Assembly (NCBI GenBank): GCA_011390755.1
Contig: JAABRU010000018.1
Location: forward strand, 1 to 56,482
Source of the DNA: Desulfobacteraceae bacterium
Lineage (GTDB): Bacteria; Desulfobacterota; Desulfobacteria; Desulfobacterales; Desulfococcaceae
DNA length: 56,482 nucleotides
Direction of reading: 5' to 3'
A program made the position numbers and the translations under genes. Position 1 is the first letter of the stretch, and each line of letters opens with the position of its first letter. The notes beneath the pieces are model-generated. The model was not told the origin of the DNA and ran no database searches. It saw only the letters and a list, made by a program, of their open reading frames with translations. Positions 29,363 to 39,455 of this stretch are shown in pieces.

Positions 29363-31122
29363 CAGAACAGTTCCTTTTCCTGAATACCGCCTTTGATACG
29401 GATTTTATTTTCGATTTTCTGATGGATGATTTCCACGCAGAAGGGATAGGTTCCGGCTTTGAATCCTTTGAGAGAAATCTGCCAATTGTCTTCATCCCTG
29501 ATATATTTCATTTTTTCCCCTTCAATAATCAGATATGGAGATACCGGCGGTTCCGGTTCAATCTCTATTTTCATGATGGGATTTTTGACCGAAATCTCCT
29601 TTGTCATCAGTCTGACAGTATATTGCACATTATCCTGTATTTTTGAAATAAGCATACAGGGAACCAGCACTTCTTCCGGTGTTGCACCTCCGTGGACTTC
29701 CCGGCACGGCGTGTTGTAAAGGGATGTATGCCGAAGGGCCACCACTGCCTTTTTGCCTTCTTCCACAGTATGCACAATGAAATCCGTATCACTCTGATAC
29801 TCCTTTTCCGTCCACATGCAGCGACCTTCATGATCCGCATCGGAAAAATCAAATTTTTTCTGATTTCCGAACTGTTTCTGTGCAAGTGCGGTAAAACCGT
29901 GATCGGATGTGATAAGGATTCTGTCATTGCTTCTGCCCATGATTTCCTGCAGCACAATTTTTTTCATCGGTTCAATCTGCTTTATAAGGTCATCCGGGTA
30001 GGTATAGGAATTTTTATTATGAATGAAAGTGTCCATATCCCGGACACAGTGGGAATGCTCCGGACGGTTGCAGGCTGTGACCGTTGGCAGATTCACTTTC
30101 CGGATATATTTTTTTTCAACAAATCTGTCTTTGCCGCTTTCAATCAGATATTCCAGTAAGGGAAACCATTCCGCTCCCAGTCCGTCTATCCAGATAACAA
30201 AGGCTTCTTCCGGCAGATCATGATCGGATTCCACTGCATAGTACCACTGATAAAAACTGTTCTCATCCGCATTTTTTTCTTTGAGAATTTTCACTAATCG
30301 TCCGGATGACCGGTTGCGCAGTTTGGACAGATTGTATTCCCCAAAATATTCCATCACCCAATCCTGCTGCGGATGCATATCTGTCTGAAAATCATTCCAG
30401 TTCAGGTAGTGGTACAGTTCCGGATATACGCTTTGCAGAAATTTTCTGTATTTTTCAAGAGTGTTATCATCTGTTTCTGCAATCAGTTCCACCAGAAATT
30501 TTCTTTCTTCAAAAGAGATTCCGCTGATATACGGCATCAGAATCCGCAACGGGTCATTTGTATTATTATCCGGTGAAATATTATCCGAAATATGTCTGAT
30601 TTTAATGCGAATTTTTTCCTCTATCTGCTGAAAGGACTGATGGCATTCCCGGTGAAGCACATGCAGATATGATTTTCTTTCTTCTGCAATCCTGCTACTG
30701 ACAGAATCCATATCGAATATTTCAAACCATATTTTGGAAATGATTTCATCATTGGAATAATTGCGGACAGCGGACAGGATTCTGTAAAGATAGGGGGCAT
30801 TTTTTTCCCCAAATGAAAGAACGCAGTGTTTCAGCAGCCAGCGTTCAAAGGGATCATCATTCTGAATCCACAATGTGAGAAGATCATTGGCAGACATGCT
30901 TTTCAGATTGTTGATATTCAACTGACAGTGAACATAAGCTGAAAAATCGGTAAATTTGTCCTCTTTTTTTCCGATTTCATCTGTGAGCCTTTGCCAGTGC
31001 TGCTTTTCTGTATTCGCATAGGCAGCAGGTATGGAAATACCTTTTATTTTCTCAAGATATTCTTTCGGGCTGCGGATTCTTTCCAGAATAAACAGGGCAT
31101 CGGGCAGAAAATGCTGATATCA
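29362..31122 (-). CDS. pglZ: BREX type 4 PglZ, catalytic part, without an in-frame start
   Basis: The open frame runs from 31119 and reads FLPDALFILERIRSPKEYLEK, clearly coding. The alkaline-phosphatase-fold core has IWIDGLGAEWFPLLEYL, ILITSDHGFTALA and REVHGGATPEEVLVP, the metal-site Asp/His motifs. No start codon lies in this frame upstream of a TTG at 30921. Two readings are possible. (1) The true ATG is at 31123-31121, overlapping the upstream stop, with one extra A/T in the AAAA run 31108-31111; dropping it gives MISAFLPDALF. (2) The upstream 210-residue ORF, in the same frame, is the N-terminus, split by tandem stops TAA-TGA. Confidence 0.82.
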
Positions 31123-31755
31123 TTAAACCATTATGGGGGATACGGATATGATTTCCGTGTCTGCTGATTTTTTCCACAGATTCAGCCAGTCACGGATATT
31201 TTTTATGTCCGCCGAATGCGTCAGGGGGTCTGTCTGAAAAGCAATCTGATAAATCGTTTTTTTCTTTTCAAATGCTGTGTCCAGGTGCCATACCGGAGAC
31301 CAGATACTTTTGCGGGGGTAGATTTTCAGAAAGTCTTTTTCCACCCTTTCTTTTAAGCCCGCAAGAGGGATATAAATTCTTTTCCCATATTCACCGGAAA
31401 GATTTTCAATCTCAAAGATACTGATCATCACCGCAGTGAAAAGATTTTCCGGGAAAAAACGGAGTATTTCAGACAGGGGGATGACAAGGGTATCTGTCCG
31501 GATGTCTTTCAGTGTATTGACAATCTCATCCCGTGTAAGCCACTGTTCATCATCTTCCAGCAGGCTGTCCAGATGGAATACAGTGGTATTCTGTCCGCTC
31601 AGATAATCGGCCAGATCAAACATTGTTTTAAAATCGTTTAATAAAATCAGCCGGACCGGGTATCTGCCCGCAGTAGGGGATTTATCTGCTTTGTCACGCC
31701 TGATTTCAGCACATAAGGATGCAAAGGTTTCAAACTGTTTTATCATGGTATTCAT
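31123..31755 (-). CDS. BREX-associated protein, probably N-terminal part of PglZ
   Basis: 210 residues (or 207 from the ATG at 31746), overlapping the end of brxC by about 26 bp. It has RYPVRLILLNDFKTMFDLADYL, VFHLDSLLEDDEQWL, LVIPLSEILRFFPENLF and RIYIPLAGLKERVEKDFL. It lies in the same reading frame as the PglZ catalytic ORF, separated only by TAA-TGA. I suspect type 4 PglZ proteins carry this region at their N-terminus; I cannot confirm that here. Otherwise it is a separate BrxB-position gene. Confidence 0.6.
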   Translation of the reverse strand: MNTMIKQFETFASLCAEIRRDKADKSPTAGRYPVRLILLNDFKTMFDLADYLSGQNTTVFHLDSLLEDDEQWLTRDEIVNTLKDIRTDTLVIPLSEILRFFPENLFTAVMISIFEIENLSGEYGKRIYIPLAGLKERVEKDFLKIYPRKSIWSPVWHLDTAFEKKKTIYQIAFQTDPLTHSADIKNIRDWLNLWKKSADTEIISVSPIMV

Positions 31756-34700
31756 CCATGTATTTTTTTACTATTGGCCGGGTTTCCGGATAATTTTTTA
31801 CCATCTGTTTTATGATTTTGGACCAGTCGCCCCGGAAAGCAATGATTTCAAAAATCAGAGATTCGATTTCCGCAATATTGCCGCCCGTGTACCCGGAAAT
31901 GTTTACAGTATAATCCGTACCGCTTTTGCCTGTCGGTTCGGCAGGATAACTTCCCTTTCCGGAAGCATCGTTATGATTCAGTCTGGCGATATGCCAGTCT
32001 TTGACTTTTTCTCTTACATTGCTCTCTTTCCATGAATACACCCCGATTTCTTCGGGCATGTTCTGGCGGATATAGGCAATGATGTTTTCGTTTTCCTCAT
32101 CTTTGAATGTGATATTGTCAATACTTTTCAGCCATGCGATAAAAAGATCTCGACTGCTTTCTTTTTTCAGCGCAAGTCTGAGGTCGGTTTTGACCATATT
32201 CACCGGCAGCAGTATTTTCCGGATATGCTCCTGATTCATATCCTGGTCAATATATTCAATGAGTTCTATAAGACAGTCAATGCCTTCAGAGATATATCCC
32301 CCATTGGATGAAAGTTTGAATACCCACAAAGGAAAACCGGAACCCTTTATCCATTCCCGGATTTTCCATTTCACATCATTGAGACTTTCAATTTCCCTGA
32401 GTTGGAAGATACCCTCCAGCAGTTGAATCAGTTCCTTTTCTTCCGGAGTTCCCAATCGCACCCGAAGGCTGTTTGCATCTTTTCCGTTTTCCCAGTATTT
32501 GAAAATACTGAGAACCTTATCCCGCATGGCCTCTTTTTCAACGGGTTTTCCTTTTCCGGATTCATAAAATTTGCCGATATAATTCCGCAGGAGAAATCCC
32601 ATTGCGGAAAGATGCAGTTTGTTGGGATACAGACCGAAAGGCGGTTTTTTCAGAAAATCCAATGCATCTCCAAGATGGAAAATGCCGTACTGTTTCTGTT
32701 TCTCTATTGCATCTTCCACTTTCCTGTTCATCTGCACCAGAGGATGGCGGGAATCGCTGTTTTTTTTCAATATCAGTTTCGGGTCAACAATGTATTCCCC
32801 AAGATCATTTCTGATGATTTCCCGTGTTTCTTTGTTCGGAGCAGAAGGGGTTTTGGCCTGAAGATCATCCAGACTGCTTGCAAAAAGGAAGTTTTCAGCG
32901 CAGATTTTCGACATTTCTTTTTTCCATACAGGTTGAGTTTTGGCCTGACGGATCATTTCCATGCCGTAATAAAATATTTTTTCCGATAAAGTTTTGTTAA
33001 CCACTTCACCGAAACTGTTGATCAAAATATTGCCATTACTCTGTTTTTCCGCAATATCCGGCTCTTTTGTTCCGAGATACCATTGCATATATGCAGCATT
33101 CAGACAATGAATCCACTGATCCAGCACTTTGTTGGAAAATTCCATATTGGTTTGCACTTCATCCTGAAAATTATGACGATCCGCAACCTTTGCTCTTGCC
33201 CTGTATTCGATATACTGCTCATAGATTTGAGGGGAAAAGAGTTCTTCCGGAATAATGAAAACAATGTTTTCAAATCCGCCTTCTTTAAGAATTTTCTGCA
33301 CCGACTTTCGGATCTGTTCTTTTTCGGAAGATTCACGGGCAATGAGCAGGACAAAATGAAGGGCATAATCTTTTTTAAAAACTTTTCCCAGTTTGCTTTT
33401 CAGCAGATGAGCCGTAATGGATGCGTCCAATATGCAAAATTCACTTTCCCGGAGAATCCCTCTGCCAAACATGCTTTCAATTTCTGACATTTGTTTTGCA
33501 GATAATATTTTTTCAATCTGGCTGTCCGTACTTCTTAAAGCATTTTTTTCTCTTTCGATTTCTTTAAAAGGCAGACTGGAAGAGGATATCAGATAAAGAT
33601 TATTCGGATCTTTAGATACGATCCGGTCTGAATCCAGATATTCCAGTGCGGGATCAACCGTATCCTGATATTCGCTTCCCCAGAACATGGATCTGATATT
33701 GTCAAGACTCGGAGCCACCAGCATGTCTTTGGCTTCTGAAACATTCACCATTTTATACTGGGCGTTTAAGAGCAGAAGCCCTTTGAATATTACACAGAAT
33801 GCCGGATTCTTTTTTTCCGTTTTTTCCCCATAAAGTTTGAATTTACCCAGAATGGGAGAAAATTTTTGATAATCAACCCGTTCAAATTCATCCATGAAAA
33901 AATCCCAGAGATAATCTGCGGTGAGATATGCCCCTTTGTTTTCAGATGGATTTTCCCGGATAAATCTGCTGAATCCACGGTCTTTATCATGAAGAAAGTT
34001 GAAAATGCTTCTTTCGGTGGAGCCGATATAGCGGACAATAAAGGTGCAAAGATAGGCCGTAAAGGGATGGATGGGAAAAAGATTATGTAAGAGATTGCAG
34101 TTTTTTGTGCTCTGATCTGTACCGATAATACGGCGGATCAGTGGATTCATTGCTTCTGCTTTTTCATCCCTTATTTTTTCCCATTTTTCCTTTTCTTTTT
34201 TCTGAATGGCCGCGCCCATAATATGATAGGTGGTGATGGTTTCCATGGAATAATCCAGGAACAGGAATCTGCCCAATGCTTTTTCAATTTCATCCTTTGC
34301 CCAATTGATTTCGGTCTGATGGATTTTTTTATGGGTGACAGAAAAGATATGGATGTCTTTGTTTACAGAGAGTTCCGCAATATGCTGAAGTTCGGTAAGC
34401 AGCATTCCGCTGTTGGGATGCTGAAGCACCGATGTGAATTCATCCCAGAAAATCATGAGATAGTCTGCGATATTCTTTGATTTCAGTTCTTTTATTACTT
34501 CCGCAAGCCAGTCGGAAATTTTGCCGTAAGTAAAAAATGCACCGATTTCCGATGACAGGGAATCCAGCATACGCAACATTTCAAGATCATTGTTTTTCAG
34601 TTTTTTTATCAGGGAATTTCTGTCTTTTGCATACATGCGGATTTGCGGATACTGAGCGATGTTTTCATCCCAGCCGATATGCAGGGGGTTGTTTTCAATA

Positions 34701-35179
34701 TGGTGAAGCATTTTTTCAAAATCGCTTTGCGCGGAAATATCAATCTGATTTTTTTCCAAAGCCTCTTTCACGGCCCTTTGAATCACCAAAGCAAAGGTTC
34801 TGTTGTCCGTAACATTGGAAAGTCCTTTGAGAACCACCGGGAACACTTTTGATTTTTTGCGGAAATTCAAAAGTTTGGATTGCAGTTGGGCATTGTCGAA
34901 ATTGTTTACAAATGCTTCAATGTCATTGTATTCATCCGACAGCAGATGTTTGACAACAGCCGTGGCATGGCTTTTCCCTGTTCCGTAGTTTCCCTGCATC
35001 CAGAAAGATTTTTTTTCATCGGCTTTGCTGCTTTCCAGCGAATCCAGTACTTTTCTGAGTATATTGTGGAATTTATCGTTGGGGATAAAGTTCTTCCAGT
35101 ATTCACCGGTTTCGTTGGTGAGATCATATACCGGTTGAAAATATTCGTTTAATCCGATTATTTCATTGTATTTATGCAA
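31730..35179 (-). CDS. brxC: BREX P-loop ATPase BrxC
   Basis: 1149 residues, typical of BrxC/PglY (about 1100-1250). Walker A is MQGNYGTGKSHATAVVKHLL (about 61-80) and the Walker B region is YLMIFWDEFTSVL. SNVTDNRTFALVIQRAV and the later helical, charged regions match the family. The start is a TTG at 35179, preceded by a strong GGAGG at 8-9 bases; no in-frame ATG fits better. BrxC is the large AAA+ scaffold of the BREX complex, essential for methylation or defence in characterised types. It follows the DUF4007 gene by 28 bp. Confidence 0.92.
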   Translation of the reverse strand: MHKYNEIIGLNEYFQPVYDLTNETGEYWKNFIPNDKFHNILRKVLDSLESSKADEKKSFWMQGNYGTGKSHATAVVKHLLSDEYNDIEAFVNNFDNAQLQSKLLNFRKKSKVFPVVLKGLSNVTDNRTFALVIQRAVKEALEKNQIDISAQSDFEKMLHHIENNPLHIGWDENIAQYPQIRMYAKDRNSLIKKLKNNDLEMLRMLDSLSSEIGAFFTYGKISDWLAEVIKELKSKNIADYLMIFWDEFTSVLQHPNSGMLLTELQHIAELSVNKDIHIFSVTHKKIHQTEINWAKDEIEKALGRFLFLDYSMETITTYHIMGAAIQKKEKEKWEKIRDEKAEAMNPLIRRIIGTDQSTKNCNLLHNLFPIHPFTAYLCTFIVRYIGSTERSIFNFLHDKDRGFSRFIRENPSENKGAYLTADYLWDFFMDEFERVDYQKFSPILGKFKLYGEKTEKKNPAFCVIFKGLLLLNAQYKMVNVSEAKDMLVAPSLDNIRSMFWGSEYQDTVDPALEYLDSDRIVSKDPNNLYLISSSSLPFKEIEREKNALRSTDSQIEKILSAKQMSEIESMFGRGILRESEFCILDASITAHLLKSKLGKVFKKDYALHFVLLIARESSEKEQIRKSVQKILKEGGFENIVFIIPEELFSPQIYEQYIEYRARAKVADRHNFQDEVQTNMEFSNKVLDQWIHCLNAAYMQWYLGTKEPDIAEKQSNGNILINSFGEVVNKTLSEKIFYYGMEMIRQAKTQPVWKKEMSKICAENFLFASSLDDLQAKTPSAPNKETREIIRNDLGEYIVDPKLILKKNSDSRHPLVQMNRKVEDAIEKQKQYGIFHLGDALDFLKKPPFGLYPNKLHLSAMGFLLRNYIGKFYESGKGKPVEKEAMRDKVLSIFKYWENGKDANSLRVRLGTPEEKELIQLLEGIFQLREIESLNDVKWKIREWIKGSGFPLWVFKLSSNGGYISEGIDCLIELIEYIDQDMNQEHIRKILLPVNMVKTDLRLALKKESSRDLFIAWLKSIDNITFKDEENENIIAYIRQNMPEEIGVYSWKESNVREKVKDWHIARLNHNDASGKGSYPAEPTGKSGTDYTVNISGYTGGNIAEIESLIFEIIAFRGDWSKIIKQMVKNYPETRPIVKKYMDEYHDKTV

Positions 35180-35207
35180 AATTTTTCCTCCGTGGAATAT
35201 CCGGAAT

Positions 35208-35978
35208 TCATTGGGTGAGATACAAATCCACTATGTCAAGGGCCGTTTTATTGCTGTTCAGGTAGAAGATGATTTCATCCCCGTCAAAATCAACGGTAAT
35301 AAAATCAGGCTGAAAAAGAGAAAGGACACTCTGTCTGATTTTTTCCGTTTCCAGCACGAATATTTTTTGGGGACTGAGGGGATTGTCTTTGATTTCGCTG
35401 ATGGCAATACGGTATGAATTATGATGTTCTGCGTATTTGTAAAGGGAATAGAGGATAACAAGGGGATGAAAGCTGTATCCGCCTTCTTTGACGATTTTTC
35501 TTGAATTGCCCTGTTTTATGACTTTTCCGATTTTCAGATCGGTTCCGATGGGGGTTCGATCAAAAGTACTGATAAGTGAGGTACATGCCCCATCAACGCC
35601 TCTGTTCTTTTTTCCGTAATCATCGGATAACAGCCTGAATATATCTTTTTTCGTATATTCATCAGGTTCAAGAGTGTTATACCATTTAAACAACGGTGCA
35701 TTATAACTGAGGTTTATCCATATAAAAGTCCAGATATTATCCCTGTGCTGCAAAGGATTATTCTGATATAATCTTTTAATTTTATAGTAAAAATCAGTTA
35801 CATCCTTTTTATCTTTTATTAATTCAGCATCTTGTAAATAATGATGTAATGCCTGTTTCTGTTTCGGACCAAGATGAGAATTTCCCAAGACCTCTAATCC
35901 AATATCAAAAAAGAGTTCAATCCATTCCAAACGCAAACCGAAAGTAACGTAACGAAATATACCTCTCAATTGAATCAT
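35208..35978 (-). CDS. DUF4007-like protein, tandem paralogue of the BrxP C-terminus
   Basis: 256 residues. TFGLRLEWIELFFDIGLEV, HHYLQDAELIKDKKD, SLISTFDRTPIGTDLKIGKV and HPLVILYSLYKYAEHHNSYRI line up with TFGMREEWLIDYL, AWLKDAELLDKQKR, SLFNMFENSPLGRELKIGIL and QPIVIAYSLYRFAEDKKRYDF in the end of BrxP just upstream. The two are therefore a tandem duplication of a DUF4007-type domain. It starts 3 bp after brxP. Local base composition is strongly AT-rich compared with the window. Function is unknown; position implies a BREX component. Confidence 0.8.
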   Translation of the reverse strand: MIQLRGIFRYVTFGLRLEWIELFFDIGLEVLGNSHLGPKQKQALHHYLQDAELIKDKKDVTDFYYKIKRLYQNNPLQHRDNIWTFIWINLSYNAPLFKWYNTLEPDEYTKKDIFRLLSDDYGKKNRGVDGACTSLISTFDRTPIGTDLKIGKVIKQGNSRKIVKEGGYSFHPLVILYSLYKYAEHHNSYRIAISEIKDNPLSPQKIFVLETEKIRQSVLSLFQPDFITVDFDGDEIIFYLNSNKTALDIVDLYLTQ

Positions 35979-35981
35979 TTT

Positions 35982-38342
35982 CTATACCGCCATTTTCAGA
36001 ATATCCATTGAAGATATTTCTTCTCTTAAAAAAATGTTCTCCAAATCTGCGGTCAGATCAATCCGCAAAATCTGATTTCTGTCTTCCTGTAAAAACCGGA
36101 GACTATCTTCAAATTTTTCTCTGGAAAGACCAAATAATATAAAAGGCCCGCCATCACAGTTTTGTTCAAAAAATTCGGAAACAATAAAATCATATCTTTT
36201 TTTATCTTCTGCAAAACGATACAGACTGTATGCTATGACAATTGGCTGGATATTGTCTGATCCCAGTTTTTTAGCATATCTGATGTTTCCCTTTTTTTCT
36301 AAAATACCAATCTTCAGTTCTCTGCCCAGTGGTGAATTCTCAAACATATTAAACAAAGAATTTATTCCGTTTAAAGTGGTTTTTTCTTTGTTTCTTTCAT
36401 CAGAATCAATTATCATTTGAATCAATTCTTTTGATGATTTAATATCGCCCCATACTAAATTTGACAAATACCATTTTATCATCGGGATATTGTAAAAAAA
36501 ATCAGTCCATATGATTAACCATGTCAAATTATTATCTTTTGAAAAAATTTTTTTCAGTATAGCAGATTTTTCGGTCGGTCTTTTTTGCTTATCCAAAAGT
36601 TCTGCATCTTTCAGCCATGCAACCATAGACTCTACCTGACGATTACCTAAGCCCATGTTATTCTTTTCAAACCAGTTATCTGTATGATTCAGATAATCAA
36701 TTAACCATTCTTCTCTCATTCCGAATGTCTGATATTTACTTGTAGCAACTTTTGGTGTTTTCATAGACCGTTCTCCTTCTGTGACCGAAACAGATTTTGC
36801 TCTTAAGCATCCTTTTTCCGCAAAATTAATACAATTTGCACAATGAATACATTTTTTCAGATCAATTTTTACTTTCGGATGAAGCTGTAATGCACCGGTA
36901 GGACATTCAGCTTCACATACGCCACAATGAATACAGTAGGCTGATTTATATAAAATTTTTTTTATCTTACTTTGAATCAGTATGTGGTTTCCTGTATCCT
37001 CTAATGTGATGGCATAGCTATTATTGTCTTGCCTGTTGATTTCAAAATTGAATATTTCTTTGTCAACTTTTAGCTGACCGGATGTTTTATTCTTATGTAT
37101 ATTGTATACAGCTTCACCGATTGTTTTAAACCATTCAAGAAAATCCTCTTTCGGATTACTGATAATAGCTTTAATATCTTTATTATTATGAATAAAGTTT
37201 ATTGAAGAACCGTTTGTATTTATTCCTCTCCCACCGGATCTTTTTTTCCATTGTCTGTTAATAATGTATTCCCGAATCAGTTTATTACTCTGATTATCAC
37301 TTTTTATCTGATTTTTGATTATACTGAGATATTTTTCTGCTTCTTTATTTGCAATTTTTCCAATTATGATTTCTGACCAATCCGAACTGAAAGGACAAAT
37401 TGAACAACCGATTCTGTTCAGGCCGTATCGGTATCCCATATTCAGCAGATTATTTTTTCTCTGGAACAGATACAAATATATTTCCGTCAGGTTCCAATGA
37501 AGGATAATTTCCGCATTAATTTGGTTCATTTGTTTCAGGTTGGTTGTTATTCTGCTGTAATTACTTCTTCTTTCACTTTCATCACTTCTTACGCCTTCAA
37601 AAACCAGCATACTTGGCTGATCTTCGTGTTCGGCTGTATGTAATTTCCGAATAAAATTGTTGAAAGGAGCAGTTTTACAAACAGAGCAGCACCATCTGTG
37701 AATCCGGCTGGGCGCACCGAATTCTTTCCATAATTCCTCTGTGTCTTTCGGCGGCTTGGCAGTATAAAACTTTAATTCCGGATATAATTTCTGATACACT
37801 TCCCTGGTTTTTTTCACATTTTCATGGGTAAAGGGAATTTCCATGCCCGTATCGGTAAAAATCACCACATACTCATCCGGCCCCAGCACACGGCTGACAA
37901 TATCCAGAACCACCTGGGAATCTTTTCCGCCGCTGAAGGCCACCGCCGTATAATCCACTTTCCCTTTATGCTTTTTATAAGTATCCTGCACAAAATCCAT
38001 TGCCTCATTCTGGATTACATACAGAGATTCCTTATTTTTCCGGATCATCATCTCCACATCCACCGCTTTCAGGCTGCCGTGATAGGTAACAGTCAGTTCC
38101 GGACTTTCATAAATATTTCCCCCTTTGGCCTCTGCAATACATTCACCTTTGTAAAAATACCGCCTGCCGATACTCCACAGCAAAGGCGCATCGCTTTCCG
38201 GATAATCCCAATACTGATGAAAGCCCAATAAATTGAGTTCTTCATAAAAAACCGGTCTTGGCGGAACAATCTGATCTTTCTCATCTGTTTTATCATCCAG
38301 CAGAATACTGTTGTTTTCACGATCCCATGAAACTTTGTACAT
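35982..38342 (-). CDS. brxP: BREX type 4 BrxP: PAPS reductase-like PP-loop protein with ferredoxin and DUF4007-like domains
   Basis: 786 residues. The PP-loop SGGKDS is at 137-142 in a PAPS-reductase-type ATP pyrophosphatase domain (about 120-330), with cysteines C218/219/222 and C313/316. Two 4Fe-4S clusters follow (C470-x2-C-x2-C-x3-C and C498-x2-C-x2-C-x7-C). Residues 527-786 are DUF4007-like. The ATG of residue 527 (36764) has its own AAGGAG Shine-Dalgarno, so this part may also be made alone. BrxP replaces the methyltransferase PglX in type 4, and by analogy with DndC a sulfur-based DNA modification is suspected (inference). The 5' 600 bp look richer in GC than the rest, suggesting mosaic ancestry. 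Confidence 0.88.
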   Translation of the reverse strand: MYKVSWDRENNSILLDDKTDEKDQIVPPRPVFYEELNLLGFHQYWDYPESDAPLLWSIGRRYFYKGECIAEAKGGNIYESPELTVTYHGSLKAVDVEMMIRKNKESLYVIQNEAMDFVQDTYKKHKGKVDYTAVAFSGGKDSQVVLDIVSRVLGPDEYVVIFTDTGMEIPFTHENVKKTREVYQKLYPELKFYTAKPPKDTEELWKEFGAPSRIHRWCCSVCKTAPFNNFIRKLHTAEHEDQPSMLVFEGVRSDESERRSNYSRITTNLKQMNQINAEIILHWNLTEIYLYLFQRKNNLLNMGYRYGLNRIGCSICPFSSDWSEIIIGKIANKEAEKYLSIIKNQIKSDNQSNKLIREYIINRQWKKRSGGRGINTNGSSINFIHNNKDIKAIISNPKEDFLEWFKTIGEAVYNIHKNKTSGQLKVDKEIFNFEINRQDNNSYAITLEDTGNHILIQSKIKKILYKSAYCIHCGVCEAECPTGALQLHPKVKIDLKKCIHCANCINFAEKGCLRAKSVSVTEGERSMKTPKVATSKYQTFGMREEWLIDYLNHTDNWFEKNNMGLGNRQVESMVAWLKDAELLDKQKRPTEKSAILKKIFSKDNNLTWLIIWTDFFYNIPMIKWYLSNLVWGDIKSSKELIQMIIDSDERNKEKTTLNGINSLFNMFENSPLGRELKIGILEKKGNIRYAKKLGSDNIQPIVIAYSLYRFAEDKKRYDFIVSEFFEQNCDGGPFILFGLSREKFEDSLRFLQEDRNQILRIDLTADLENIFLREEISSMDILKMAV

Positions 38343-38522
38343 TATTACTCCGAACCGGTCATATAACTTATATTATTGACTATAAAAATAAAATTCAAAA
38401 AGACAGGCAGTATATTCAAAATATTCTCAGAAATCAAGAAAATTGCGTTTTGGCACAAGGATTTTCTGATTTTATCGGAAAAATTCAGTCATTGACCGGG
38501 TGAGGCAGAGCCTCCCAAAATG

Positions 38523-38812
38523 CGTTACGGGGCGGAGCCCCAATGTCATTAAGTTAAGGAAAGCCCTGAAAGGGCAAATTGGTATAGCCCAGGCCAACGG
38601 CCTGGGAATACAGGATAAAAAATATGATTAGCCCTGAAAGGGCGGATTACATTCCGGAATCATTTTTTTAATGCGCCCTTTCAGGGCTCAGATTATAATT
38701 TATTCAATGTTCCCAGGGCTTTGCCCCGGGCTGTATCAATTCGCCCTTTCAGGGCTTTCCTGAAATGCCTTTTCCTTAACTTAATGCCATTGGGGCGGAG
38801 CCCCGTAACAAG
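38523..38812. repeat. Composite palindromic repeat G2
   Basis: Second copy of the 4677-4929 element: the core at 38542-38791 has ends CATTAAGTTAAGGAAAGCCC and its complement. The same internal hairpins are present (GCCCTGAAAGGGC; CCCAGG...CCTGGG), flanked by GTTACGGGGCGGAGCCCC on both sides in opposite orientation. It sits upstream of the BREX operon. Positions 38343-38522 hold only AT-rich leader sequence. Confidence 0.85.
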
Positions 38813-38867
38813 TCGGGAATATTTAGGTGTTTTGAGATTATAAGTTCTCTTTTTGATCATTTTTCCA

Positions 38868-39440
38868 TTAACGGAATTCCACCCGGTGATATACGGATTT
38901 CAGTGGAAGTTGCACCCGGACAGACCGAATGGTGAGAACATCGTCTATACTGTCAAATTCATCCAGAACCCACTGCCCTTTTTCATTTTTGAAGAAATAT
39001 TCAATATGACAGGAATACTGATCTGCCAGGATATATTCTTTTAATGATGCAATACTGCGATATGCCCTGAATTTGCCACCCCTGTCATAATCGCCGGTGG
39101 ATGCGGACAGAATTTCTATAATAACAAGGGGATTGGTGACTGTATCATTCCTGTTTTCGGCAAACGCAGTATCGCCGCACACAATACTCACATCCGGGTA
39201 GGTATAATGCAGGGCCTCTTCTATCTGCACTTTCATATCACTGCCGAAAACAAAGCAGTCGGAGTCGCGAAGCAGCGAATGGAGTTCCGCAGTAATATTG
39301 GTGGCAATGACATTATGATGAAAAGATGCACCGGTCATGGCGAACAGTTCACCATGATAATATTCACTTTTATATTCTGCGTATTCTTCGGCTTCCAAAT
39401 ATTGAATATGGGAAATATATTTTCTCTGCGGTTCTGCCAT
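38868..39440 (-). CDS. Uma2 (DUF820) family putative endonuclease
   Basis: 190 residues, the normal family size. YLEAEEYAEYKSEYYHGELFAMTGAS, YTYPDVSIVCGD, PLVIIEILSASTGDYDRGGKFRAYRSI and LKEYILADQYSCHIEYFFKN are the classic Uma2 pattern; the Asp of PDVSIV and Glu/Lys of VEILS-type and K motifs form a PD-(D/E)XK site. These genes are abundant, mobile and of uncertain role. It begins 16 bp after a truncated PP-loop gene, whose 3' part it appears to have displaced. Confidence 0.9.
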   Translation of the reverse strand: MAEPQRKYISHIQYLEAEEYAEYKSEYYHGELFAMTGASFHHNVIATNITAELHSLLRDSDCFVFGSDMKVQIEEALHYTYPDVSIVCGDTAFAENRNDTVTNPLVIIEILSASTGDYDRGGKFRAYRSIASLKEYILADQYSCHIEYFFKNEKGQWVLDEFDSIDDVLTIRSVRVQLPLKSVYHRVEFR

Positions 39441-39455
39441 GATCTGATCTTTCGG

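Noticed and set aside
30921..30923. TTG at 30921 as the pglZ start
   Set aside because: Clearly coding sequence in the same frame extends 65 codons further upstream, and no Shine-Dalgarno precedes the TTG.
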